Assembly (NCBI GenBank): GCA_047620505.1
Contig: JBLHKS010000113.1
Coordinates: 1 to 23,694 of the forward strand
DNA from: JBLHKS01 sp047620505
GTDB taxonomy: Bacteria; Verrucomicrobiota; Verrucomicrobiia; Verrucomicrobiales; DEV007
Direction: 5' to 3'
DNA length: 23,694 nucleotides
Each line of letters starts with the position of its first letter. Position 1 is the stretch's first letter. Both the position numbers and the translations under genes were made by a program. Below the pieces are notes generated by a model. The model saw only the letters and a list, made by a program, of their open reading frames with translations, was not told the origin of the DNA and made no database searches. Of this stretch, positions 15,705 through 23,694 are shown one piece after another.

Positions 15705-15976
15705 GATTTTGGCATCTGAGTCCAACTACGAACGGTCTCAAGTAAAACCGTTAGCTCGCTTTCGTCGATCACGTGATTCTCGTTCAGGTCGTGTTTGCGC
15801 AGAGTGCGTTCGCGCCAGCGGTGAGGAATTTCCGCTTCCTGGATTTTACCGTCGAAGAGCGAGAGTGTCGGGAAGCCGTCTTGGGGTAACGCCCGGAACG
15901 TAGCCGCCGAGTGCTCCCGCACCCCGCCGGAAACGCCAGATAACAGCGAAGCAATGAGGAGTCGAACTGTGGTCAC
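15701..15976 (-). CDS. Small secreted EF-hand protein
   Basis: This 91-residue protein has a hydrophobic N-terminus (VRLLIASLLSGVSGG), probably a signal peptide, and near the C-terminus one EF-hand-like loop DLNENHVIDESE (63-74), flanked by helices (RERTLRKH before, LTVLLETVRSW after). The middle contains FPTLSLFDGKIQEAEIPHRW. Probable role: Ca2+-binding exported protein, perhaps a partner of the redoxin encoded next. It starts with GTG at 15976 and overlaps the redoxin start by 4 nt (ATGA). A single EF-hand is unusual for Ca2+ affinity unless the protein dimerises. Real-gene support comes from the coupling, the signal peptide and the motif. Confidence 0.72.
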   Translation of the reverse strand: MTTVRLLIASLLSGVSGGVREHSAATFRALPQDGFPTLSLFDGKIQEAEIPHRWRERTLRKHDLNENHVIDESELTVLLETVRSWTQMPKS

Positions 15977-16136
15977 ATTCTGCCAGACGTCTAGCCGCCG
16001 CCCTCGGTTACACGGGTGATATGCAATCTACGGGGCTTCGCCAATGACGACTTGGGACTGGCATTGTTCTCGAGCGCTATGAGATCCGTCAAGGCCATGC
16101 AACGAGATTTAATTCAATCTGAGTTTAGAACCAGGC
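15977..16136. other. Intergenic gap between giant TPR-like gene and EF-hand gene
   Basis: The gap is 160 nt with no gene. On the minus strand I see neither a convincing terminator (no stem followed by a T-run) nor a clear promoter, so whether the EF-hand and redoxin genes share a transcript with the giant gene is undecided. Confidence 0.4.
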
Positions 16137-19100
16137 TTAGTTTCCTTCGCGGATTCTGATTCGCGCGATCGCCGCGCCGGTGATCGCGCTGCGGGATTCA
16201 CGACTGCCGGGTTCGGTAAGCGGGATTGCGGCTTCCCAGTATCGGAGTGCGGTTTCGTGGTCGCTGGCCAGGACTGCGATTTCAGCGGCATTGCGCAAGG
16301 CGCGTTCGTTGTCCTTTGGCGTGTCCTCACAAAGCGCGAGCGCTTCTTTGGCAGTAAGAAGCCCCTCTCGAACCGCAAACCAGCGACCGAGGTTGGAAAG
16401 TTTTCGCTCTTTGTACCCGATTACCTCGTCAATTTCGGCAACAATTCGATGGCGGCGTTCGGCGCTGGCAGCTTCCAGTTCTAACAGTTTCACCAGCGGA
16501 CGGTACAGCGTCACTCTGCCTTGCCGACTTGATAGATCGTTCCAGCGCTCCTTGAATTCGGCACCTTCGCCATTAGCAGCCGCCACCGCCCAGGCAAGGC
16601 CGAAGGAACCGCTCCAGAATCGGGTTTTCGGGAAAATTCCGCTGCCGCGTCCTCGCCGATTGACTGTCAGCAAGGCGACAGGTTCTGCGGTCCTTGCCAA
16701 CCGCCGGATTTCCAAAGCGTCGTTCATGGTTTCGAGGCGAGAATTCAATCCATGCAACACCGAAGCGAAAAGCACGCCGCCTGTTTCGCTTGGCATCGGC
16801 TCGATCTCCGGGACCAGCGCGTCGAGTTCGTTGTATTGTCCTGACAGAGCCAGAAACTGAAGCCAGATTTCCCATTCAACCGAAGTTTCGAGCGGCGCTG
16901 CCGGCTTTTTTAATGCGCCGGCTTCGTTCAGAATCGCGGCAGCTTCGACTTTGAGGCAGAGCGCTCTCAGTGTTGCCTGACGAAGATCCTCGTCCTGAAA
17001 TTCGGTCTCGCTGAACTGCTTCGCGAGATCCGGCAATCCCGCGCCGCCAGTCGCATGCGCGGCCCAAGCCCGGACGAACAGCTTCAAATCCGGTCGCGCG
17101 ATTTTTCCGATTTCGGCCGCGATCGTTTCGCGCGCCGCCGCGTCATTTTCCAGCGGCCAGTGGTAACTCGAAACGGTCGTGTAGTCGAATTTGAGCTGAT
17201 CCCAGCTTTCGAGGCAGGCGGCGACGCGATCCTGACGTTTCGACCAGAGCGCAAACATCAGCTGGCCATCAAGGGTAAAATGTTGTGCTCCCTGCGGCCA
17301 ACGCGCTTCGAATCCGGCTTCGTTCCCGAGCGCGAGATGAATCTTGAGTAGGAAAAGGGTGGCGTGTTGAAGGTCGTAGCCGCGAAGCCCAGCGTCGGGA
17401 TTGCGCTCGAAATGCTGCGTCCAAGCGGCCTCAATCCGCCGGGCGAGATTGCGCCATTCTCCATCGCGCGGCACCCGGAGGAAATTGTAAAAATGATAGG
17501 TCCAGAAGAGACGAGTGTCGTCAGATCTGTTCAGGCGTTCGCGCTCTTCAAGAATCTCGGTGAAGGCGAGTGCGCCAGCGCGATGGAGATCCGGATTATT
17601 GTTGCCCAAATGATTTCCAAGCGGGGAAATCAGCTCTCGGCGGAGTTGAACCGGCCAATCCGGATTTTTGAGCCAGGCGATCTGCTTGCCGACGGCGAGG
17701 TCTTCCCTCCAGTTCCCGGCAGCCAGCAGCTGCTGGATCGCGAACGAATCCCGGCCGGCTTTCTGCTCACCGCTCGCCCACGAAATCGCTTCTTTTTCGA
17801 AGGCCCACGAATTTTCAGCGAGCGCGGTGTGAAGCCAGAAAACGACGACCCAATCCGGCTGAATCCCACGACAAGCCTGATCGATCCAGTCTAACGTGGA
17901 ACGAATATCGTCGACCGAATTCCACGCGGATCCTACCCGTTTTGCCTCAGTCAAAGCGCCCGCCGCCCACTCGACTCCGGCAACATCCAGATTCTCCTGT
18001 TCTCGGCTTAACAAGTCGAGAACGCCGCCTTCAAAGCTTCGATAACCGGTAAAAAACGGGCGCATCAACTTCGTCTCATCCGCCTTGGCCCAAGCGGCAA
18101 AAACGGTCCGAGTCACGCCGAGAGCCTCCTTCTTTTCACCTTTGGCGATCCGGCTTCCAACTGTTGCGCCGACTAGAACGGCCCACGCCTCCTGATCGAT
18201 CGATGTGAGTGAGGATCTGGATTTGGAGCGGTAAAAAGCAGAGATTTCTTTCCAGAATTCCTTCAAAAGTGGCCGCTCGTTCCGGGCTTGCTGGCTGATC
18301 TCGAAAATCACCTCCACTTCGCCATTTTGAATCGCCTGAATCAGCATTTGTTGAGCCTTCGGCAATTCAGAGAGTTCGGGCTTCAACGCTGCGGCGATTT
18401 CGAAGAATTCGGCAATCCGCATCTCCGGAATTTCGATCAGCTTCGCAGCAGCTGCTGGCTCGAGCGACAGCACTTCGATGATCCGCTTTCGCAATTCGGG
18501 TTCGTCGGGCTTTGCCGCCAGAAACCGGTCTGCGATCGCCTCCATTCGGCTGGCCCGATTCTCCAAGCCTGGGGCTTGGTTGGAACCTTCGTAGCGTGCG
18601 TTAAAAATCGCGAGGGCGAGGCAGGCAAGCGCCGGATTCGATTTCTCGATGTGCTCGGCGACCGCGAGGGACGCTTCGTGCATTTCCTGGTTGAACGAGT
18701 GGTAGTCCTGCTTGGCCGGAATCTCGCTCCATGTCAGGCGGAGAAAGGCCTCGGCCGCCTTGAGATTTCCATCGATCGCAAGCTGCTCAAAAGTGGATCG
18801 ATACGACTTATCATTCAGGGTAGCGAGGTCCCTTTCGATCGCCGCCACGTCGCCAAGCGGGCCGTGAATGCCGAGAATCACTCTCTGAGTCGAGCCTACG
18901 TGCCCGTACTGATCCGCTCGTTTGAAGCCGAGAAAACCCTCCCAGCCTTTCTGCACTTCGCGGGCAGCTGCGAGCCATTCTTTTCCGTGTTTTTCGACAT
19001 CGGCGAAAAGGCCTAGAGACTTAATGTCGTCGGAGCCAGATTTGAAACTTTCGGCGGCAAAGAGGCCGATCTGGATCCGCGCTTCATCCGATGCTTCGCA

Positions 19101-22100
19101 TTTCGAAGGTATCGCGCTCAAGATCGCCGCCCTCCGCTCGATCGGCCAGGCGCGGTTGCCAAGGTAACTTGCAAAATAAGCGTCGACCTTGCCGTTAGGC
19201 GCGATTTGGTGCGGTCCGAATTTGAGCGCGGCGTGGAAATCGCGGATCGTCGATCTGCCTTCGCCAGCAACTGCCAGCATCGGTTCAATCGCGGCGAGCA
19301 TGGCGGTTCGCGTTGGCGAATCGATGAGATCTGTCGAGGCGGCCTTGCTGAAAAACATCACTAGCAGACCACGGCGCAGGTCGTCGTCACCGCCGAGATC
19401 CACTTCGCCGAGCTCCCTCAAAGCACTCACAATTCGACGGACGCGATCGTCAATTGAGTCTTGCCGGAGCCGCATTCCCAAGAGCCAGCGCTCTCCAAGC
19501 TGGCGCGCATCGGAAATCGTGTAGCTCGGCGCTCCGGGGATGCCGTCGAACATCAGCCGATACCGGAGATGCCGGATGTAGCGCCGACTCTCGCTCTTCC
19601 AGGCGAGCGAATCGAAAATCGCCTTTGCGAAGTCAGGGCGATAGACTTCGGGTTGAAGCGCGAGGGCATGATCGAGGACTTTTTTCGCCTTCTCCCAGTC
19701 ATCGAGGCTCATCGCCCGCCAGTACAATTTCCGAGGCAGGACGTGATCCTCGGGAGGCGTTGTGCTCGCTAGAAAATCCGCGTCTTCCTTCGCCCAATCC
19801 GCGCCGAACTGGTCGATCAGCCAGGCCCGGGCTATCGGATCGTCGTCAGCGAGAATGTTCGCGGCAAACGCATCGAGAAGCGCGTCAAGCCGTTCGGGCG
19901 GGAGCTTCTTGATCGATTCCAGATTCTTGGAGAACACGAACGAAATCGTGTAGGACCTGACCCGGACGACGCCCGAAAATAGCGCGCCGCCGAAACTTTC
20001 TTCGGTCAGGAGGTCGAGCAGCTTTGGGATCTCGCTCTTCTTGTTTTTGCTCAGATACTCGGCAATTCTCTGGGCGAATGCCTCGAACAACGTGGAATTG
20101 GCGATCTCCAGCCCGGAATCCAGATCGATCGATCGCCAACGCAGATCGACCGGGGTGATCGCCGGCTCCAGCATCATATCGAATTCCTCCGGATCCTTCC
20201 AGAAAGGCGCGGACTCCAGCAGCTGCCAGGCGCTGCGCTCGTCCTTGATCTCATTCAGAAAGGTTAGTTCAGCGAGAATGTCCGAAATCGGATGGCCGAT
20301 CTGTTTTGCCTGACGATAGACTTCCCAGCTGAATTCCGGGACCGACGCGTAGTGACGCAACAGTTCAATTTGCTTCGGCTTCGCGACTACGCGCCCCATT
20401 GATTTCTGGATGAATTGAAGCGCCTCCTCGACGCGGTCGGTATCGAAGAGATGACGCGGAAACCGGGTGATTTCGAGCCCTCCCGCATCGAGTAATTCGT
20501 TGGTTAGCTCGGTCATGTCGATTTCTTCGTCCGAGCGAAGACGCCAGGCATTGAAAATGGCGTTGGAATCCAGTTTGTTCGCTGCCGGAACCCGCCACTC
20601 GGCGGCGAGGTCGACAAACTCCGCGGGGTCGCAACGCAAAAGCTCAAGCTGACGTTTCATCGTCTTCGCCCGGGCTTTAAAGAGCGTTTTCGGGTTAGCC
20701 CGGAGGTCGGGCAGAACCTGATTCCACAGCTCGTCATCGATCTCAGGATGCTCAATCGCGAGCCGCGCCGCCGTGATGGTCAACGAAACCGGCTCCCTGC
20801 GATCGTGGCTGAGAACCCGCCGGAGAGCGCGAAACGGGATGGCAAATTCGGTTGGAATCGAGTCATTCGGATCGAATTCAAGCAGCGATCGTTTCAAAGC
20901 CGGCCAGATCTCCGCTCCGAGCGTTCGCCCGTCGGCATCGGCCTGAGCGGTCAGCGCGTAGAGCCCGAATTTGGAGAGCACGGGATCTTCGAGCATCGCG
21001 CGGCAGATCGCCTCGTGCTGCCTGCGATCCTGCGGGCTGGCGCCGCTCCCGTCGGAAAAAATCGCAGTCGCCAGGGGAGGCGTCGAAAAACGCTTCCAGA
21101 AGACATCGACGACCCATCTTCTGAGATTTTCGTCCAGCAGCTGCTGGTTTGGTTCGGCTGACAAAGCCCCAACGAACTTGATTTGCGATTCTGGCGAAGC
21201 CGCCGTCACCGCCGGGAGAATGAGATTGCGAATATCGCGACTGGATCGCAACGCGGCGACATGCGCTGCGGCCTCAGCCGGCTTATCATCAAAGATCAAA
21301 CGGATCACGCGTTGGCGAACGAGGTCGTCCTGCGGCGAAGCGTCCAGCGCCTCTTCGTAAATTTCGAGAGAGCGTTCTGGCTTGCCGGTCATTTCGCAGA
21401 CCGCGGCGAAGTAAATTCGGTCGCGAATCGAATCATCAGCATCGGGTTCGAGGAGCTTGAGAGCGGCGTCGAACGACTGCTCGTTTGAGTTAAGCGGTTC
21501 GGAGAAATATTTATGGGTGTCCGAGTCCATTTTCCGGAAAAATTCCGTCGGAGCTAGATTTGATTCGATCCAGCGCGGGGCGTAGCGGCGAAGCGTCCCG
21601 GCAAACAGGCCAGCGAGTTCATCGAATCTCTTAAAACTTTTGGCCGCCTTGATCCGGGACTCGAGCCCGAAGCCCGTCAATGGGGTTGTCCGCCAACCGG
21701 GAACGGGATTGGTCGTCCAACGCCGGAGTTCACTCAATCCAAAGCGATGGCGATGGTTTTCGAACGGCAACCCCAATGGATTCGGACTGCTGATGCCCTC
21801 GGACACGATCTCGATCGCGGCTTCGCGCAGGCCGTCGACTTTCGGTGGGGGATTCGGCACGGTCGCGGCGAGAACGATGCGCCACTTCAGAAGCTGCTGA
21901 ATCTGTCCGGCCTCGTCGTCGCCCGAAACTTCGAGACCGCGCTGACAAAACTCGAAACATTGCTCGAAGTCTTTCCTGACGGCCATCACGTAAGCCGCGG
22001 CAAACAGGCAGGTTTCGGGCGTCGCCTCGTCGGCGGTCAACTCCAGCAGCTGCTGATCGATTTTGGTGGCGTCCGTCGTCAGGTGGGCCGCGATCAGGCG

Positions 22101-23633
22101 GAGATCCGGCGATTCAAAATCGGTCAACGGAATTTCGCGGATCCGGTCAGGGCTCCGCAGTCTGCCCGAAACCGACTCTGACATCCATCCGGAAATCCCT
22201 TCGCCCAGACCACCGGCGTAAATCGGCGGAAACACCGCGCGGTTCAAATCTGAGGATGAATTCACGAAATTACGTCTGGGACCGCGAACAGCTCGGTTGA
22301 GAATTTCCGCAAGCTCGCCATCCGGTGCGGAGTCTAGAACTCTTGCAAATTGGCTAGCTTTCAGCGGGATATTTTCGGACCAGTTTCGAATCAATTTCCA
22401 AATTCGAGTCCGCTGATCTTCGGTCCAGGTTCTCCGTAGGCTGAGGTTCAGATTCAGCAACGCTTCGAGGCCATCCTTGTCTGGAGCGGCGACAATTTCT
22501 CCGATCTCGATCGCCCGATCTCGGAGCGCGGCAAATTTCGTTTCATCGGCGGAGTTTGCGGTGTGGGCTGCTGCGAGAAAGGCGAGATTCGGGAAATTTT
22601 CCTCAAAAAAATCGGGCAGCTTTCCATAATCCGTCCGTCCGGAGCGCGAAAGCAGCGACCAGGCCTGAATCGCTTCGTCTTTTGGAAATTCCCCCGTCGC
22701 GTCTGTGGCCGAATCGAAAGAAAGCGCCTGTCCGATCGCCACGGGAAAGCCAGCCGCTTCAAGACCAGCCCAGATCCGGTCGCGAGTTTCATCGTCGGAT
22801 TTTAGCGCGATCGATTCCAGTCGTCCGAGCGCGCGCGCCGCGAAATTCAGCTTTTCGCCAGCTGAAGTCGAAAGGGTATATCGAGGAGCGGACCAAGAGC
22901 CGGCTTGAACAACGCGGCCCCGGATTCTCGGGTCGCTCAGGGAACTCATCCTTTTCGCGCGACCGAGAAGAAGCCGAGTTCCCTGCGGCAGGTCCTGAAT
23001 CTCATCGGACTCGGGCGGCGCAGGCTTGAAATCCTGACAAGCATCCAAATAAGCCGTGATTGCCGCATCGGTATCGTCGTCTAACTCAGCAAGAAACCCT
23101 CTGATAAACGCCGCCTGCGCAGGGTCCGCATCAGGCTGATTTCCCAGCTTTTCGGCCAGTTTCGCCGCCGTTTCTAGATCGCCAAACTCCGCAAAATCGA
23201 TCGCCGCCGATTCAAGCGCGAGATTATCGAGCGGAGCTGCCAGCGCGATTTCCGCCGCTTCGTCGAAACGGCCATACGTCCTCAGTTTGCCGACCGCGTT
23301 GGCCGCGCACTTCCCGGTTTCGTCCAGCAGCGCGGACTTTTTGCTCAGCTCCAGCACGCGTTCCCTCCCGACCCTGGAGGATTCGCGCTCAGCCCTGACC
23401 AACTCCCAAAATACGACGCCCGGATTCTCGGCACCGACTTTGACAGCTTCGTCCAGCACCGCCCAGGCTCGATCCTGCTGACCCAGCCGGTAATGCAGAA
23501 TCGCGATCGCCAAAATCGGATCCGCGTTGCCCGGATTTGCCGCGCGTCGCTCCTCCCAGGCAGCCAGCAGCTGCTCAACATTGTCGGGCAAATATGCCTG
23601 ACGCAGATATTCGGCCCAATGAACTTTGGCCAT
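16137..23633 (-). CDS. Giant (about 2,500-residue) TPR-like alpha-solenoid protein
   Basis: This is one uninterrupted frame of 2,498 residues from ATG 23633; an in-frame TTG at 23657 would add 8. There is no signal peptide and no membrane segment, so it is predicted cytosolic. Numbering from the TTG, TPR-like hairpins are clear at both ends and in the middle: ADPILAIAILHYRLGQQ with DRAWAVLDEAV (45-72), IYFAAVCEMTGKPERSLEIYEEALDASP (about 740-767) and AEIAVLASDHETALRYWEAAIPLTEP (about 2458-2483). Most of the remainder is Ala/Leu/Glu/Trp-rich helical sequence with degenerate repeats. I recognise no catalytic motif, Walker box, nuclease or protease signature. It is probably a scaffold or protein-binding solenoid; function unknown. 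It takes 7.5 kb, nearly a third of the window, and holds four exact copies of the 12-mer palindrome (17724, 18446, 21135, 22044). Confidence 0.85.
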   Translation of the reverse strand: MAKVHWAEYLRQAYLPDNVEQLLAAWEERRAANPGNADPILAIAILHYRLGQQDRAWAVLDEAVKVGAENPGVVFWELVRAERESSRVGRERVLELSKKSALLDETGKCAANAVGKLRTYGRFDEAAEIALAAPLDNLALESAAIDFAEFGDLETAAKLAEKLGNQPDADPAQAAFIRGFLAELDDDTDAAITAYLDACQDFKPAPPESDEIQDLPQGTRLLLGRAKRMSSLSDPRIRGRVVQAGSWSAPRYTLSTSAGEKLNFAARALGRLESIALKSDDETRDRIWAGLEAAGFPVAIGQALSFDSATDATGEFPKDEAIQAWSLLSRSGRTDYGKLPDFFEENFPNLAFLAAAHTANSADETKFAALRDRAIEIGEIVAAPDKDGLEALLNLNLSLRRTWTEDQRTRIWKLIRNWSENIPLKASQFARVLDSAPDGELAEILNRAVRGPRRNFVNSSSDLNRAVFPPIYAGGLGEGISGWMSESVSGRLRSPDRIREIPLTDFESPDLRLIAAHLTTDATKIDQQLLELTADEATPETCLFAAAYVMAVRKDFEQCFEFCQRGLEVSGDDEAGQIQQLLKWRIVLAATVPNPPPKVDGLREAAIEIVSEGISSPNPLGLPFENHRHRFGLSELRRWTTNPVPGWRTTPLTGFGLESRIKAAKSFKRFDELAGLFAGTLRRYAPRWIESNLAPTEFFRKMDSDTHKYFSEPLNSNEQSFDAALKLLEPDADDSIRDRIYFAAVCEMTGKPERSLEIYEEALDASPQDDLVRQRVIRLIFDDKPAEAAAHVAALRSSRDIRNLILPAVTAASPESQIKFVGALSAEPNQQLLDENLRRWVVDVFWKRFSTPPLATAIFSDGSGASPQDRRQHEAICRAMLEDPVLSKFGLYALTAQADADGRTLGAEIWPALKRSLLEFDPNDSIPTEFAIPFRALRRVLSHDRREPVSLTITAARLAIEHPEIDDELWNQVLPDLRANPKTLFKARAKTMKRQLELLRCDPAEFVDLAAEWRVPAANKLDSNAIFNAWRLRSDEEIDMTELTNELLDAGGLEITRFPRHLFDTDRVEEALQFIQKSMGRVVAKPKQIELLRHYASVPEFSWEVYRQAKQIGHPISDILAELTFLNEIKDERSAWQLLESAPFWKDPEEFDMMLEPAITPVDLRWRSIDLDSGLEIANSTLFEAFAQRIAEYLSKNKKSEIPKLLDLLTEESFGGALFSGVVRVRSYTISFVFSKNLESIKKLPPERLDALLDAFAANILADDDPIARAWLIDQFGADWAKEDADFLASTTPPEDHVLPRKLYWRAMSLDDWEKAKKVLDHALALQPEVYRPDFAKAIFDSLAWKSESRRYIRHLRYRLMFDGIPGAPSYTISDARQLGERWLLGMRLRQDSIDDRVRRIVSALRELGEVDLGGDDDLRRGLLVMFFSKAASTDLIDSPTRTAMLAAIEPMLAVAGEGRSTIRDFHAALKFGPHQIAPNGKVDAYFASYLGNRAWPIERRAAILSAIPSKCEASDEARIQIGLFAAESFKSGSDDIKSLGLFADVEKHGKEWLAAAREVQKGWEGFLGFKRADQYGHVGSTQRVILGIHGPLGDVAAIERDLATLNDKSYRSTFEQLAIDGNLKAAEAFLRLTWSEIPAKQDYHSFNQEMHEASLAVAEHIEKSNPALACLALAIFNARYEGSNQAPGLENRASRMEAIADRFLAAKPDEPELRKRIIEVLSLEPAAAAKLIEIPEMRIAEFFEIAAALKPELSELPKAQQMLIQAIQNGEVEVIFEISQQARNERPLLKEFWKEISAFYRSKSRSSLTSIDQEAWAVLVGATVGSRIAKGEKKEALGVTRTVFAAWAKADETKLMRPFFTGYRSFEGGVLDLLSREQENLDVAGVEWAAGALTEAKRVGSAWNSVDDIRSTLDWIDQACRGIQPDWVVVFWLHTALAENSWAFEKEAISWASGEQKAGRDSFAIQQLLAAGNWREDLAVGKQIAWLKNPDWPVQLRRELISPLGNHLGNNNPDLHRAGALAFTEILEERERLNRSDDTRLFWTYHFYNFLRVPRDGEWRNLARRIEAAWTQHFERNPDAGLRGYDLQHATLFLLKIHLALGNEAGFEARWPQGAQHFTLDGQLMFALWSKRQDRVAACLESWDQLKFDYTTVSSYHWPLENDAAARETIAAEIGKIARPDLKLFVRAWAAHATGGAGLPDLAKQFSETEFQDEDLRQATLRALCLKVEAAAILNEAGALKKPAAPLETSVEWEIWLQFLALSGQYNELDALVPEIEPMPSETGGVLFASVLHGLNSRLETMNDALEIRRLARTAEPVALLTVNRRGRGSGIFPKTRFWSGSFGLAWAVAAANGEGAEFKERWNDLSSRQGRVTLYRPLVKLLELEAASAERRHRIVAEIDEVIGYKERKLSNLGRWFAVREGLLTAKEALALCEDTPKDNERALRNAAEIAVLASDHETALRYWEAAIPLTEPGSRESRSAITGAAIARIRIREGN

Positions 23634-23694
23634 CGGCCGCGACCCGAGATCGTACAATTTCCAGGCTCTTCAGGGATTTTCGTGGCAACTATCT

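Noticed and set aside
15705..15725. TTG start for the redoxin gene
   Set aside because: The ATG at 15704 forms an ATGA overlap with the upstream gene and gives a direct signal peptide.
1..23694. CRISPR arrays, tRNA or rRNA genes, transposases, phage genes, toxin-antitoxin pairs
   Set aside because: Looked for on both strands; no regularly spaced direct repeats, cloverleaf, or recognisable mobile-element or toxin proteins were seen.

Overview
The window looks like chromosomal DNA from a Verrucomicrobiota or, less likely, Planctomycetota bacterium. This is inferred from a Pirellula-type C-terminal heme domain, a PQQ-type sugar dehydrogenase fused to c-type cytochrome domains, a secreted sulfatase, a single-cysteine redoxin of the DCPI type, a compact FtsY and few clear Shine-Dalgarno sites. 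GC is moderate, about 57 percent by eye. No phage, transposase, CRISPR, rRNA or tRNA was seen.

Layout: 1-534 is non-coding and repeat-rich (an edge hairpin, a 27-bp inverted-repeat pair and the 12-mer palindrome described below). Then on the plus strand: a response-regulator/histidine-kinase gene with a truncated receiver (535-1584), ftsY (1864-2706), a three-heme sugar dehydrogenase fusion (2764-5598) overlapping a sulfatase (5588-7132), and a compact translation/cofactor operon rbfA-nrnA-truB-ribF (7234-10313) followed by a small GlsB/YeaQ-type membrane protein. Facing it on the minus strand is a tightly packed cassette, read from right to left: GT87-like membrane glycosyltransferase, NlpC/P60-like lipoprotein, sulfotransferase-like protein, DUF2752 membrane protein (13844 down to 10670). 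The junctions are two 4-nt ATGA overlaps and one direct TGA/ATG abutment. Divergent from it is an unusual L,D-transpeptidase with an EF-hand loop and an internal signal-like segment (13931-15145). The right-hand third is minus strand: a giant 2.5-kilo-residue TPR-like protein (23633-16137), then a small secreted EF-hand protein and a secreted redoxin joined by an ATGA overlap.

Functionally the window mixes housekeeping genes (protein targeting, ribosome maturation, tRNA modification, FMN/FAD synthesis) with envelope and exported functions (polysaccharide desulfation, sugar oxidation with electron transfer to cytochromes, peptidoglycan cross-linking or hydrolysis, glycosyl and sulfuryl transfer, redox). 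The most striking DNA-level signal is the perfect 12-bp palindrome CAGCAGCTGCTG. It occurs ten times exactly, and several more times with one mismatch, in coding and non-coding DNA and in more than one reading frame. About 0.002 copies would be expected from base composition. The giant TPR-like protein and the four-gene glycosyltransferase/NlpC/sulfotransferase/DUF2752 cassette are the best candidates for undescribed protein systems.
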